This document shows positions 1 through 5,506 of a stretch of 5,506 bases of DNA, piece by piece; the first letter of the stretch is position 1, and each line of letters begins with the position of its first letter. The stretch comes from an uncultured Eubacteriaceae bacterium (GTDB lineage: Bacteria; Bacillota; Clostridia; Oscillospirales; Acutalibacteraceae). The position numbers were made by a program, and so were the translations under genes. The stretch is from contig CALCVR010000268.1 in NCBI GenBank assembly GCA_937905915.1, positions 1 through 5,506 on the forward strand. The letters are read 5' to 3'. The notes under the pieces were generated by a model. It worked only from the letters and a program-made list of their open reading frames with translations, was not told the DNA's origin and made no database searches.

Positions 1-57
1 TCCTTCACAAAGCGTTGGGAGACCAATAAGGCGATTCATCTTCCCATTTCAAAATAG
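1..57 (+). other. possible 3' end of a rightward gene (partial)
   Basis: Frame 1 is open from the window edge and ends in TAG at 55-57, directly against the terminator stem that begins at 58; the visible tail reads SFTKRWETNKAIHLPISK. Frame 3 is also open and ends in TAA at 27-29 (LHKALGDQ), so the frame is not settled. A convergent gene here would explain why the 58-103 hairpin has A/T tracts on both sides. Too short to identify any family; this is inference from position and stop codons only. Confidence 0.22.
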
Positions 58-103
58 AAAAAATCCCCTGCGTCCGCATAGTATGGGCGCAGGGGATTTT
101 TTT
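58..103 (-). terminator. intrinsic terminator of pdaA, near-symmetric and possibly bidirectional
   Basis: Bases 58-72 (six A, then TCCCCTGCG) pair perfectly with 88-102 (CGCAGGGGA, then six T), a 15-bp stem with a 15-nt loop. Read leftward, the GC-rich core is followed by TTTTTTCTATTTTG, and the hairpin lies 14 bp past the pdaA stop, so it should end that transcript. Read rightward it has seven T after the core and would work equally well for a gene arriving from the left. Confidence 0.87.
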
Positions 104-116
104 AGGGGATAAAGCG

Positions 117-920
117 TTACACACACAATTGATCCAATGTTCCGAAGGTATAGCCTTCGGCCTCCCATTTGGTTAAGAGCTCATCTAAGATATCGCAGTT
201 GGTTTTGGAGGTGCTGTGCAAAAGGACTACGGCGCCGGGGTGGATGCGGGGGATTAATTTTTGGAAGGCCTCTTCCGGAGTGGGCTGTTTATCCACGTAC
301 CAGTCCACATAGGCAAGGCTCCAAAATACGGTTTTATACCCCATCTCGTTGGCCATTTGCAGATTGGATTGGCTGTATTTTCCCTGAGGCGGCCGGTAGT
401 ATTTGGGCATCTCCTGCCCGGTGGTATTTTTATAAAGCTCCTCTAAGGATACCATCTCCTTCTGGAAGGAGGTAGGGTCGGCGATCTTGGACATGTCGGG
501 GTGATGATAGGTGTGGTTGCCCACAATATGTCCTTCCTCCACCATGCGCTTGACCAGGTCCGGGCTGGTTTCAATATAATTGCCCACCACAAAAAAGGCG
601 GCTTTGACGTTGTGTTTTTTTAAGGTGTCCAGAATAGCGGGGGTGTAGCCGTTTTCATAGCCGGCGTCAAAGGTCAGGTAAATGACCTTTTGGTCGGATG
701 GTCCGGCGTAGTAGGCGTTTACCTTCCTGAGATCTTCCGAAGAAGCGTTGCCGATAGGAGTTTTGCCGTTTTCCTGGAAGCTGAGGCCCCAGTTGGAATT
801 GTCCGCCGCCGTGGCCACCGTCTGTCCCCCAAACTGTGTGACCGCCAGCGGGACCCCCACCACCAGCAGGCAGCAGATCAGCGCGATTACCAGATGTTTT
901 TTGCGAATTACATAAAACAT
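117..920 (-). CDS. pdaA: PdaA-type polysaccharide deacetylase (spore cortex, NodB/CE4 fold)
   Basis: 267 residues, close to the B. subtilis PdaA length. The N-terminus is basic then hydrophobic (about 7-29), a signal peptide or anchor, with a possible cleavage site after ATA near residue 39. NodB motifs appear in order: TFDAGYENG (83-91), NHTYHH with the HxxxH metal pair H136/H140, RPPQG (176-180), WSLAYVDW (200-207) and LLHSTSKTN (233-241) with the catalytic-type H235. The second metal Asp of ordinary CE4 enzymes is Ala86 here; PdaA proteins are known to differ at this site, and the TFDxGYENG form marks the subfamily. Known PdaA deacetylates muramic acid in peptidoglycan, a step toward the muramic delta-lactam of spore cortex, acting with CwlD. 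The ATG at 920 follows GGTGAG five bases upstream. It is the second gene of a leftward pair. The family call is firm; sporulation-specific expression is inferred. Confidence 0.88.
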   Translation of the reverse strand: MFYVIRKKHLVIALICCLLVVGVPLAVTQFGGQTVATAADNSNWGLSFQENGKTPIGNASSEDLRKVNAYYAGPSDQKVIYLTFDAGYENGYTPAILDTLKKHNVKAAFFVVGNYIETSPDLVKRMVEEGHIVGNHTYHHPDMSKIADPTSFQKEMVSLEELYKNTTGQEMPKYYRPPQGKYSQSNLQMANEMGYKTVFWSLAYVDWYVDKQPTPEEAFQKLIPRIHPGAVVLLHSTSKTNCDILDELLTKWEAEGYTFGTLDQLCV

Positions 921-957
921 AGCTGCTCACCATCTCATCCTCACAAGATATTTATGT

Positions 958-1194
958 TTATGAACCATTGGCTGAATTTATACCAGTTTGAGGCGTAGGA
1001 TTGGAGCTGACGGGCGATGAAATCCCCGGCTGGCTGGAGGAAGAGAGGGAAGGACCCGTCCCGCCCATGGGACGCCCCCCTGCGGCCGCCGATTGGGAGA
1101 TTCCCTGGGCCGCGGCCAGCAGCACAAATACGCCCACCAGCAGCACCAACCCCAGGGCGATGAGATGCTTTTTGCCTAACACGATAAATTTCAT
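958..1194 (-). CDS. small exported or membrane-anchored Ser/Pro/Gly-rich protein
   Basis: 78 residues, family not recognised. The N-terminus MKFIVLGKKHLIALGL leads into a hydrophobic stretch (about 11-29, ending LLAAAQ), then a low-complexity tail rich in Ser, Pro, Gly, Asn and Gln (about 33-78) with no catalytic motif, which should lie outside the membrane. The ATG at 1194 is preferred because GGGAGGGG (1199-1206) sits four bases upstream; an in-frame ATG at 1254 would add 20 residues but has only a weak GGAA. The gene ends 37 bp before pdaA on the same strand, so the two are probably co-transcribed. The anchor closely resembles that of the adjacent PdaA (KKHL followed by IAL and LLV). It could be an accessory cell-surface peptide or the remnant of a truncated paralogue. 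Real expression is likely from the ribosome site and the signal-like start, but not proven. Confidence 0.6.
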   Translation of the reverse strand: MKFIVLGKKHLIALGLVLLVGVFVLLAAAQGISQSAAAGGRPMGGTGPSLSSSSQPGISSPVSSNPTPQTGINSANGS

Positions 1195-1198
1195 AAGA

Positions 1199-1206
1199 CC
1201 CCTCCC
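1199..1206 (-). promoter_or_regulatory. ribosome binding site that sets the small-protein start
   Basis: On the leftward strand the bases read GGGAGGGG, then TCTT, then the ATG at 1194. This strong site picks the 78-residue start over the in-frame ATG 60 bases upstream. Confidence 0.6.
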
Positions 1207-1314
1207 AGCTGTCCGCGCACCAACGAGAAGGAAAAATCTCCCCATGTGGAGCATTTCCGGGCTTGTGCTGCGGCTGCCGCTTTTGCGGCGAGCGGCCCGC
1301 CGATTTCTACGGGT

Positions 1315-1343
1315 ATTTTATCCCACAAAAATACCCCTCCTGC
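1315..1343 (-). promoter_or_regulatory. weak candidate promoter for the small protein-pdaA pair
   Basis: The 216-bp gap 1195-1410 must hold any promoter for the downstream pair. Its best -10-like element is leftward TAAAAT (1315-1320), but the bases 17 upstream (GCAGGA, 1338-1343) do not match a sigma-A -35. The overlapping GGATAAAAT fits the loose GGnnAnAnT pattern of sigma-F -10 boxes, which would suit a sporulation operon, but the -35 match is poor. It also overlaps a hairpin (1311-1336). Treat as a pointer only; the rest of the gap shows a terminator and a short GC-rich hairpin (1276-1289). Confidence 0.18.
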
Positions 1344-1364
1344 ACAATGGTATGCAAGGAGGGG
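1327..1364 (-). terminator. intrinsic terminator of the GDSL hydrolase gene
   Basis: Leftward, CCCCTCCT (1364-1357) pairs with AGGAGGGG (1341-1334) around a loop that contains TGCA on both sides and may extend the stem. It is followed by TATTTTTG. It starts 46 bp after the hydrolase stop codon. There is no T tract in the rightward direction, so it is one-way. A second hairpin overlaps its 3' arm (see findings). Confidence 0.8.
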
Positions 1365-1410
1365 ATGAAAAATGCCGGGTTCAGAATGGCTTTCTAGTTT
1401 TGAGACGGCG

Positions 1411-2106
1411 TCAGCACATTTGGCTGGCGAATTGCAGCATGGCCTTGTCCATCACCTGATGGCCCTTTTCGTTGGGATGGATGCCGTCGGCGCACATGAG
1501 CTCGGAACAGTCGGGATGGGAAAGGAAGGCGTCGCGGATATCCAGCAGGGGACAGCCATACCGCTTGGCCAAATGGCTGACGGCGATGGAATACCGCTCG
1601 TGGAACCGGTAGATGCGAAACACATCCCCCAGCCATTTTAAGATATTGTCGCGGCTCAGGCCGTTTCGCGTGATCCAGTTGAGATAGCGCACGGCGTCCA
1701 GAGGGGGAAGGGTCAGCAGAATGGGCTTAATATTCTGTTTTTGCAGGGCCTCGATCATCTCGATGTAGCACTTTTCAAATTCCTCCAAAGAGGTGTTGGG
1801 AAAGTGATCTTGTTCCGGATTGGCGGCCACTTCAGCCCAGTTGAAGTCACAGTCGTTGCCGCCGTACTCCAGCATGACGGCGTCGCAGCGATAGCCGTCC
1901 TCCAGGGTGTGCAGCAGCAGATTCTTGGCACGGGGGGCGGTGTATCCGAATCGGGAACAGTTGTTAACCTGGATTCCCATATTTTCCAGAGAGGTTTCCA
2001 TATCACGATTTTTCAATGTGGTATAGCGGCCTCTTTTCTCATCCAGAATAACACCCCGCAGCACGGAATCTCCCCACATAGAAAGGTTATAGCTGATGTT
2101 GCTCAT
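1411..2106 (-). CDS. SGNH/GDSL-family hydrolase, cytoplasmic
   Basis: 231 residues with no signal peptide or membrane segment, so probably a cytosolic esterase, lipase or deacetylase-type enzyme; the substrate cannot be read from sequence. All four SGNH blocks are present: MWGDSVLRG with nucleophile Ser14 (block I), SRFGYTA with Gly54 (block II), EYGGNDCD with Asn84 (block III), and CADGIHPNEKGH with Asp207 and His210 (block V). This is a full-length single-domain member. The ATG at 2106 is chosen because GAGGTG lies six bases upstream; the GTG at 2115 falls inside that ribosome site. It is transcribed divergently from a DUF1836 regulator, sharing a 133-bp control region with a well-formed promoter and an operator-like palindrome, so its expression is probably controlled by that regulator. 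Family assignment is firm; role unknown. Confidence 0.88.
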   Translation of the reverse strand: MSNISYNLSMWGDSVLRGVILDEKRGRYTTLKNRDMETSLENMGIQVNNCSRFGYTAPRAKNLLLHTLEDGYRCDAVMLEYGGNDCDFNWAEVAANPEQDHFPNTSLEEFEKCYIEMIEALQKQNIKPILLTLPPLDAVRYLNWITRNGLSRDNILKWLGDVFRIYRFHERYSIAVSHLAKRYGCPLLDIRDAFLSHPDCSELMCADGIHPNEKGHQVMDKAMLQFASQMC

Positions 2107-2112
2107 AATAAT

Positions 2113-2118
2113 CACCTC
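2113..2118 (-). promoter_or_regulatory. ribosome binding site of the GDSL hydrolase gene
   Basis: Leftward GAGGTG followed by ATTATT and the ATG at 2106. It rules out the longer GTG start at 2115, which would lie within the site itself. Confidence 0.75.
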
Positions 2119-2123
2119 GTGAT

Positions 2124-2150
2124 ATAGTTTATAATACTATATTAAACTAT
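2124..2150. promoter_or_regulatory. palindromic operator candidate over the GDSL promoter
   Basis: ATAGTTTA (2124-2131) is the exact reverse complement of TAAACTAT (2143-2150), and the centre adds ATA-C-TAT (2134-2140), so 11 of 13 base pairs match around base 2137. The element covers the leftward -10 (2139-2144) and the predicted start point, the classic place for a repressor. The central ATACTAT recurs at 2197-2203 over the rightward -10. Binding by the DUF1836 protein next door is an inference. Confidence 0.5.
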
Positions 2151-2167
2151 TGCAAAAACAATGTCAA
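2139..2167 (-). promoter_or_regulatory. sigma-A-type promoter of the GDSL hydrolase gene
   Basis: Leftward strand: consensus -35 TTGACA (2167-2162), a 17-bp spacer, and -10 TAATAT (2144-2139, four of six matches). The start point should fall near 2132, giving a leader of about 26 nt that carries the ribosome site. Confidence 0.75.
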
Positions 2168-2172
2168 GTGGT

Positions 2173-2201
2173 TTGCGAATTTGTTTTAAATTGTTTATAC
2201 T
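2173..2201 (+). promoter_or_regulatory. sigma-A-type promoter of the DUF1836 gene
   Basis: -35 TTGCGA (2173-2178, four of six matches), a 17-bp spacer, and -10 TATACT (2196-2201, five of six). The start point should be near 2208. The two divergent -35 boxes are only 5 bp apart, so RNA polymerase binding at one may block the other. The -10 overlaps a repeated ATACTAT that is also in the hydrolase operator. Confidence 0.65.
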
Positions 2202-2239
2202 ATTTTCATTAATAGAAATCGATAAGAGGTGGAGAGACT

Positions 2240-2794
2240 ATGGAACCTAGATTGTCCGATCTCACCCAGTGGCTTGATCAGATGGAACACAATCATCTGG
2301 CCCGCTGGGATCAGCTGCCCGATTTGGAATTGTATATGGATCAGGTTATCACCTATCTAGACCGGCAGCTTACATCCTTGAAACAAAAGGATGAAAAGGG
2401 AATTACCTCCTCCATGATCAACAATTATGTCAAGGACGGTTTAGTACCTCGCCCCAAGGGGAAGAAGTATCAGAAGAGGCATCTGGCCGATTTGCTCACG
2501 GTGTGCACCCTCAAACCGGTGCTTCCCATCCCTGACATCGCTTTGCTGCTTAGGCAGGTGCCGGAGGAGAAACGCCCGGAATTTCATGATGATCTGTGCG
2601 ATATGCTGGACGGCTGTTTTGCCCAGGTATCTACCCATATGAGAGAATCTTTGCGGCAAGAGAAGGAAGATTCCTCCCATCTGATGCATTTGGCACTGGA
2701 GTTGACCATAGAAGCGGCTGCACGCCGGATAGCGGCTCAGCGGATCTTTGCCGCCCTGAAAGAACAAGAGGACAAAGAGACGGGTAAAAAATAA
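2240..2794 (+). CDS. DUF1836 MerR-like transcriptional regulator
   Basis: 184 residues with the DUF1836 pattern. An N-terminal helical region contains LPDLELYMDQVITYLDRQL (26-44). It is followed by a MerR-like winged-helix DNA-binding segment (about 55-86) with ITSSMINNYVKDGLV, then PRPKGKKYQKRHLADL. The segment LPIPDIALLL (95-104) and an acidic/basic helical C-terminus follow, probably for dimerisation or ligand sensing. No membrane segment, so cytoplasmic. Family knowledge: B. subtilis YkrK, a repressor of htpX, belongs to this family as far as I recall. The start is supported by GAGGTGG (2226-2232) seven bases before the ATG. It is divergent from the GDSL hydrolase gene and ends at a strong terminator. 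The shared ATACTAT motif over both -10 boxes suggests it represses itself and its neighbour; the signal it senses is unknown. Confidence 0.86.
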   Translation: MEPRLSDLTQWLDQMEHNHLARWDQLPDLELYMDQVITYLDRQLTSLKQKDEKGITSSMINNYVKDGLVPRPKGKKYQKRHLADLLTVCTLKPVLPIPDIALLLRQVPEEKRPEFHDDLCDMLDGCFAQVSTHMRESLRQEKEDSSHLMHLALELTIEAAARRIAAQRIFAALKEQEDKETGKK

Positions 2795-2819
2795 CGTCTT
2801 CCATTATCTTGCCCAAAAG

Positions 2820-2871
2820 AAAAAACAGTAATCGGGAAAATGTTTAAAATTCTCTCGATTACTGTTTTTTT
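2820..2871. terminator. bidirectional terminator between the DUF1836 gene and bceB
   Basis: A perfect 15-bp inverted repeat: 2820-2834 (six A, then CAGTAATCG) with 2856-2870 (CGATTACTG, then six T), loop 21 nt. Both strands have an A tract before and a T tract after the stem. It lies 25 bp past the DUF1836 stop and 20 bp past the stop of the convergent permease gene, so one hairpin serves both. Confidence 0.9.
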
Positions 2872-2890
2872 GCCATAGAAAAAGGGATAA

Positions 2891-4909
2891 TCAGCGTTTT
2901 TCCGATAAGATGCCTCGTTTAAAGCTGACCAAGGTAGCTGCAAAGTAACATAGATAAATCAGCAGGAAAAGCACAAAGGTAATGAGCAAACACCAATATG
3001 CCGTCCAAGGAGAACTGAGCATGGTGGAAAAGGCCCCGTTGATGATGGCGGTCAAGGGAATACACAGACAGACCGGTAAAATAAGAGGGATGCCAAAATA
3101 CAGGGCAAGCTGACGGAAAATAAGACGGCCGATTTGTTTTTCACTGACCCCCATTTTGTGAAGGATGTCGTAACGGTAGCGGTATTTGGCGGCGTCGCTA
3201 AGCTGCTGGATGGCCAAGATGGTGGCACAGATAAAGATCAGCACAATGCCCAGATAGAATACCGCAAAGGATAGGATAGTGTATACCGAGCGATTGTGAT
3301 CCATGGAATAGGACTGGACAATGGGGAAAAAGTATCCTGGCCGGATAAAAGAACCATCCTGATGGGTAAGGGATTCACGCATCTTGTAAAGCTGATTCCG
3401 AAGCTCCACTGGAGCGGGATGGACGGTACAAAAGGCCATGGAGGAGGAGTAAGCTTTTAGGGTCTCGCACACATGATCCGGCACAAGGATGACAAATCCA
3501 AATCCATTGGGAGCCCACTGGGCAAAGGGAAAACAAAAGGCATCGGAGAAGGATAAATCCGTTCCGCCAATCTGGAGAGGGTTGTCCGGCAGATACTCCC
3601 GAAGGGTTTGCTGGTAGATAGCGGTCTCGGTATGGACGGCGTATTGATTGTCCCCAAGCTGCACGGTAGGGCGGCCCAACATCGAACAAAGACGATTATA
3701 CGTGGAAATGGACATACATAAATCATAGGGCGGGGAATAAGAAAATTGTTGAAGGTAATTGGACTTGTCGGTCAAAATATGCGCTATATCCGATTGCCCG
3801 GATTCATAGAGCTGATAGGACACTGAATTCTCCATCTGAGTATCCCGTTCTACAACTTCTACAGCGGGAGAGAAATCCACCTTTTCCGAACCTTCATAGT
3901 AAAGCAGTACATCAAACGGAGACTCGGATTCCACCATAAATTGATAGGTGGAATTAAAGAGGAATCCACTGCATACAGAGAGCAGCATAACGGTTAACAA
4001 TAAGGAGATGCTGCCCATGATAAAACCGTTGGTTTTAACCTTAGAAGTGGTCTGGCGCAGAAGAAAGAGATTTAGGCCCTTGTACCGCAGGGATTTCCAA
4101 TGTTTCTGCACAAGCAGGAGAAAAGAGGAAAGGGTCATGGAAAAACCATAGATCCCCAGGACCAATAAAATTACACCGACGAACAACCAAAAAACAGGGG
4201 CATAGAGCCATGCGATATACTGCTGCATACAAGCAGAATCTAAAAGAAAGGATAGAACCCATATGCCGGAGGCCAAAGCGGCTATGGACAGGAGCATAAA
4301 AAAACCGGATAAAGCGGGGTGGAGGCGTTTTACATCCTGATTGCGCTTGTCGGCGTACATAAAATCGTAGATGCGGGACTTATGGAAGGTACGGCGGCTA
4401 CGCCACAGCACAAAGAGGTAGATAATCAAAAAATAGGCAAGGGTGAGAAGAATAGCCCCAGGGGAGAGAAAAAGAGAAATACGGTAAGGACTGCCGAATA
4501 GATTCATGATGATGGAGGCAAATATCTGGTAAAGCAAAGCCCCCAATGCCATGCCGCACAACAGAGCCACAAGGCCGATGATCAGGTTTTCCACAAGGAA
4601 CATCCGACTGATTACAGGTTTCTCCATCCCCAGGAGCAAATAGGTGCCGAATTCCCGGCTTCGCCGTTGGAGGATAAACCGGGTGGTATAATGGATCAGC
4701 CAACCGGTGATCAATACCACCATAGCGGTGACCATGCCGATGATTTGGGTCATGCTTTCCATGGATGAGCTGAGACTTCGGATATCTTTGGAAAAAAGCA
4801 TGAGATTATAGGCGAAGATAAGGGCCATGGTCATGACGATGGTGATAAAATAAATGAGATAATCGCGAGCGCTGCGTTTGGCGTTGCGAAGGGCCAATTT
4901 AGCGTACAT
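2891..4909 (-). CDS. bceB: BceB-type ABC transporter permease (FtsX-like, peptide antibiotic resistance)
   Basis: 672 residues, the usual BceB size. The start [20 protein letters not shown] matches the family's N-terminus. Ten hydrophobic segments can be seen at about 18-38, 54-75, 106-128, 149-169, 200-222, 234-256, 296-318, 541-566, 598-622 and 637-660. A long soluble domain (about 319-538) lies between TM7 and TM8, the family hallmark; it is extracellular and decides which peptide is recognised. FtsX-like cores sit near TM2-4 and TM8-10 (RSREFGTYLLLGM 83-95; RYDILHKMGVSEKQIGRL 579-596). Known role: with BceA it frees lipid-cycle intermediates from bacitracin-like or lantibiotic peptides and signals flux to a BceS-type kinase. 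The start is ATG at 4909, as GGGAGGTG (4919-4926) lies nine bases upstream; the GTG at 4921 is inside that site. It overlaps the ATPase gene by 11 bp. The exact subgroup (BceB, PsdB, VraE or YxdM) and the peptide cannot be told. Confidence 0.92.
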   Translation of the reverse strand: MYAKLALRNAKRSARDYLIYFITIVMTMALIFAYNLMLFSKDIRSLSSSMESMTQIIGMVTAMVVLITGWLIHYTTRFILQRRSREFGTYLLLGMEKPVISRMFLVENLIIGLVALLCGMALGALLYQIFASIIMNLFGSPYRISLFLSPGAILLTLAYFLIIYLFVLWRSRRTFHKSRIYDFMYADKRNQDVKRLHPALSGFFMLLSIAALASGIWVLSFLLDSACMQQYIAWLYAPVFWLFVGVILLVLGIYGFSMTLSSFLLLVQKHWKSLRYKGLNLFLLRQTTSKVKTNGFIMGSISLLLTVMLLSVCSGFLFNSTYQFMVESESPFDVLLYYEGSEKVDFSPAVEVVERDTQMENSVSYQLYESGQSDIAHILTDKSNYLQQFSYSPPYDLCMSISTYNRLCSMLGRPTVQLGDNQYAVHTETAIYQQTLREYLPDNPLQIGGTDLSFSDAFCFPFAQWAPNGFGFVILVPDHVCETLKAYSSSMAFCTVHPAPVELRNQLYKMRESLTHQDGSFIRPGYFFPIVQSYSMDHNRSVYTILSFAVFYLGIVLIFICATILAIQQLSDAAKYRYRYDILHKMGVSEKQIGRLIFRQLALYFGIPLILPVCLCIPLTAIINGAFSTMLSSPWTAYWCLLITFVLFLLIYLCYFAATLVSFKRGILSEKR

Positions 4910-5506
4910 CGGAGAGGTCACCTCCCAACAGAGCCATGACGTCTAGAATCTCGTTGAAAAATTGGCGGCGGGATTTATCTCCACGCAGAATTTCATTAAA
5001 GATGCGTCCGTCTTTGAGGAATAGGATGCGTTGGCAGTAACTGGCGGAAAAAGCGTCATGAGTTACCATCAGGATGGTGGCGGACATTTGGGTGTTCATA
5101 GAGGAGATGGTCTCCAGCAGCATCTGAGCCGATTTGGAGTCCAAGGCGCCGGTGGGTTCGTCGGCCAGGATGAGCTGTGGATGGGTGACGATGGCCCTGG
5201 CACAAGCGCACCGCTGTTTTTGTCCTCCTGAAACTTGGTAGGGGAATTTTTCAAGGATATCCGAAATGCCCAGCTGTTTTGCCACCTGCTCTACAGAGGG
5301 ATCCACTTGAGAAATAGGACAGCGGTTAATGGTCAAAGCCAGGGCGATATTTTCCCGGATGGTCAAGGTATCCAGCAGATTGAAGTCCTGGAAGACAAAT
5401 CCTAGATTTTCCCGGCGGAACCGGGCCAGATGTTTTTCTGAAATTTCCGTAATGTCCTGACCGTTGATGAAAATATGTCCAGCGCTGACCAGATCGATAG
5501 TGGAGA
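4899..5506 (-). CDS. bceA: BceA-type ABC transporter ATPase (5' part outside the window)
   Basis: 201 residues are visible; the start and Walker A motif lie beyond the right edge, and about 50 residues are missing compared with the usual 250. The visible part begins [18 protein letters not shown], which in this family directly follows the P-loop. Then come the Q-loop [11 protein letters not shown] (35-45, Gln39), signature VSGGQKQR (91-98), Walker B LILADEP (111-117), D-loop GALD (119-122) and switch MVTHD (146-150, His149). This is an intact MacB/LolD-like ATPase fold. It hydrolyses ATP in the cytoplasm to drive the adjacent FtsX-like permease. Its stop overlaps the permease start by 11 bp, showing translational coupling and one operon. 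The promoter and the expected two-component genes would be to the right of the window. The C-terminal tail after residue 172 ([14 protein letters not shown]) is typical of BceA. The pair type is clear; the exact orthologue is not. Confidence 0.92.
   Translation of the reverse strand, partial: STIDLVSAGHIFINGQDITEISEKHLARFRRENLGFVFQDFNLLDTLTIRENIALALTINRCPISQVDPSVEQVAKQLGISDILEKFPYQVSGGQKQRCACARAIVTHPQLILADEPTGALDSKSAQMLLETISSMNTQMSATILMVTHDAFSASYCQRILFLKDGRIFNEILRGDKSRRQFFNEILDVMALLGGDLSDVR
4919..4926 (-). promoter_or_regulatory. ribosome binding site of bceB inside the bceA coding region
   Basis: Leftward GGGAGGTG followed by nine bases and the ATG at 4909. It lies within the last codons of the ATPase gene and fixes the permease start, excluding the GTG at 4921. 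Confidence 0.7.

Noticed and set aside
137..475. Rightward 112-residue open frame opposite pdaA
   Set aside because: Antisense shadow with Arg/Pro/Trp-rich composition; the opposite strand encodes the conserved deacetylase.
1195..1254. Longer start of the small protein at ATG 1254
   Set aside because: Only a weak GGAA precedes it, and it would push the signal-like segment to the interior; the ATG at 1194 has a strong ribosome site.
1276..1289. GCCGC-TTTT-GCGGC hairpin as a terminator
   Set aside because: The stem is only five perfect pairs and no T tract follows on either strand; probably chance in a GC-rich stretch or a minor leader structure.
1001..1459. Rightward 152-residue open frame
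   Set aside because: It lies opposite the small gene and terminator, has Arg- and Pro-rich composition with no domain, and crosses a terminator hairpin and the end of the hydrolase gene.
2107..2115. GTG start of the GDSL hydrolase at 2115
   Set aside because: It overlaps the GAGGTG ribosome site that serves the ATG at 2106.
1741..2127. Rightward 128-residue open frame opposite the GDSL gene
   Set aside because: It is the antisense shadow of a gene with all its catalytic motifs intact, and shows no recognisable family.
2156..2196. Inverted AAACAAT / ATTGTTT pair flanking both -35 boxes
   Set aside because: Seven-base arms separated by 27 bp in AT-rich DNA are easily due to chance; weaker than the palindrome at 2124-2150.
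4910..4921. GTG start of the permease at 4921
   Set aside because: This GTG is part of the GGGAGGTG ribosome site; the ATG at 4909 gives the standard BceB N-terminus.
5364..5366. Start of the ABC ATPase at TTG 5366
   Set aside because: The frame continues open to the window edge and the upstream residues hold the Q-loop and the segment after the P-loop, so the true start is outside the window.
1..5506. CRISPR array, insertion sequence, tRNA or riboswitch
   Set aside because: I saw no regularly spaced repeats, transposase motifs, terminal repeats, tRNA-like arms or known riboswitch cores on either strand.

Overview
The window looks like a piece of chromosome from a spore-forming, low-to-mid GC Firmicute, most likely a gut-type Clostridia. 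The evidence is a PdaA-type spore-cortex polysaccharide deacetylase, a DUF1836 regulator, a Bce-type peptide-antibiotic ABC transporter, strong Shine-Dalgarno sites and compact intrinsic terminators. Nothing in it looks like a phage, insertion sequence, CRISPR array, rRNA or tRNA.

Layout from left to right. Bases 1-57 may hold the tail of a rightward gene. A near-symmetric terminator (58-103) closes a leftward pair: a 78-residue exported or membrane-anchored small protein (958-1194) and, 37 bp downstream of it, a PdaA-like deacetylase (117-920). The two proteins begin with the same short anchor (KKHL followed by a hydrophobic helix). A terminator at 1327-1364 separates this pair from an upstream leftward cytoplasmic SGNH/GDSL hydrolase gene (1411-2106). 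The 133-bp gap at 2107-2239 is a divergent control region. It carries a leftward promoter (TTGACA/17/TAATAT) for the hydrolase and a rightward promoter (TTGCGA/17/TATACT) for a DUF1836 MerR-like regulator (2240-2794). A 27-bp near-palindrome covers the leftward -10 and start point. A second bidirectional terminator (2820-2871) lies between the regulator and a convergent leftward BceA-BceB operon (ATPase 4899 to beyond 5506, permease 2891-4909), whose reading frames overlap by 11 bp.

How the genes may work together. BceAB-type pairs protect against peptide antibiotics that bind cell-wall lipid intermediates, usually with a two-component system, which would lie outside this window. PdaA acts on the spore cortex. 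The most testable new unit is the DUF1836 regulator with its divergent GDSL hydrolase: both promoters and a candidate operator can be read directly, and the arrangement suggests a small self-regulated switch with an unknown substrate. I saw no clear evidence of a wholly new defence or mobile system.
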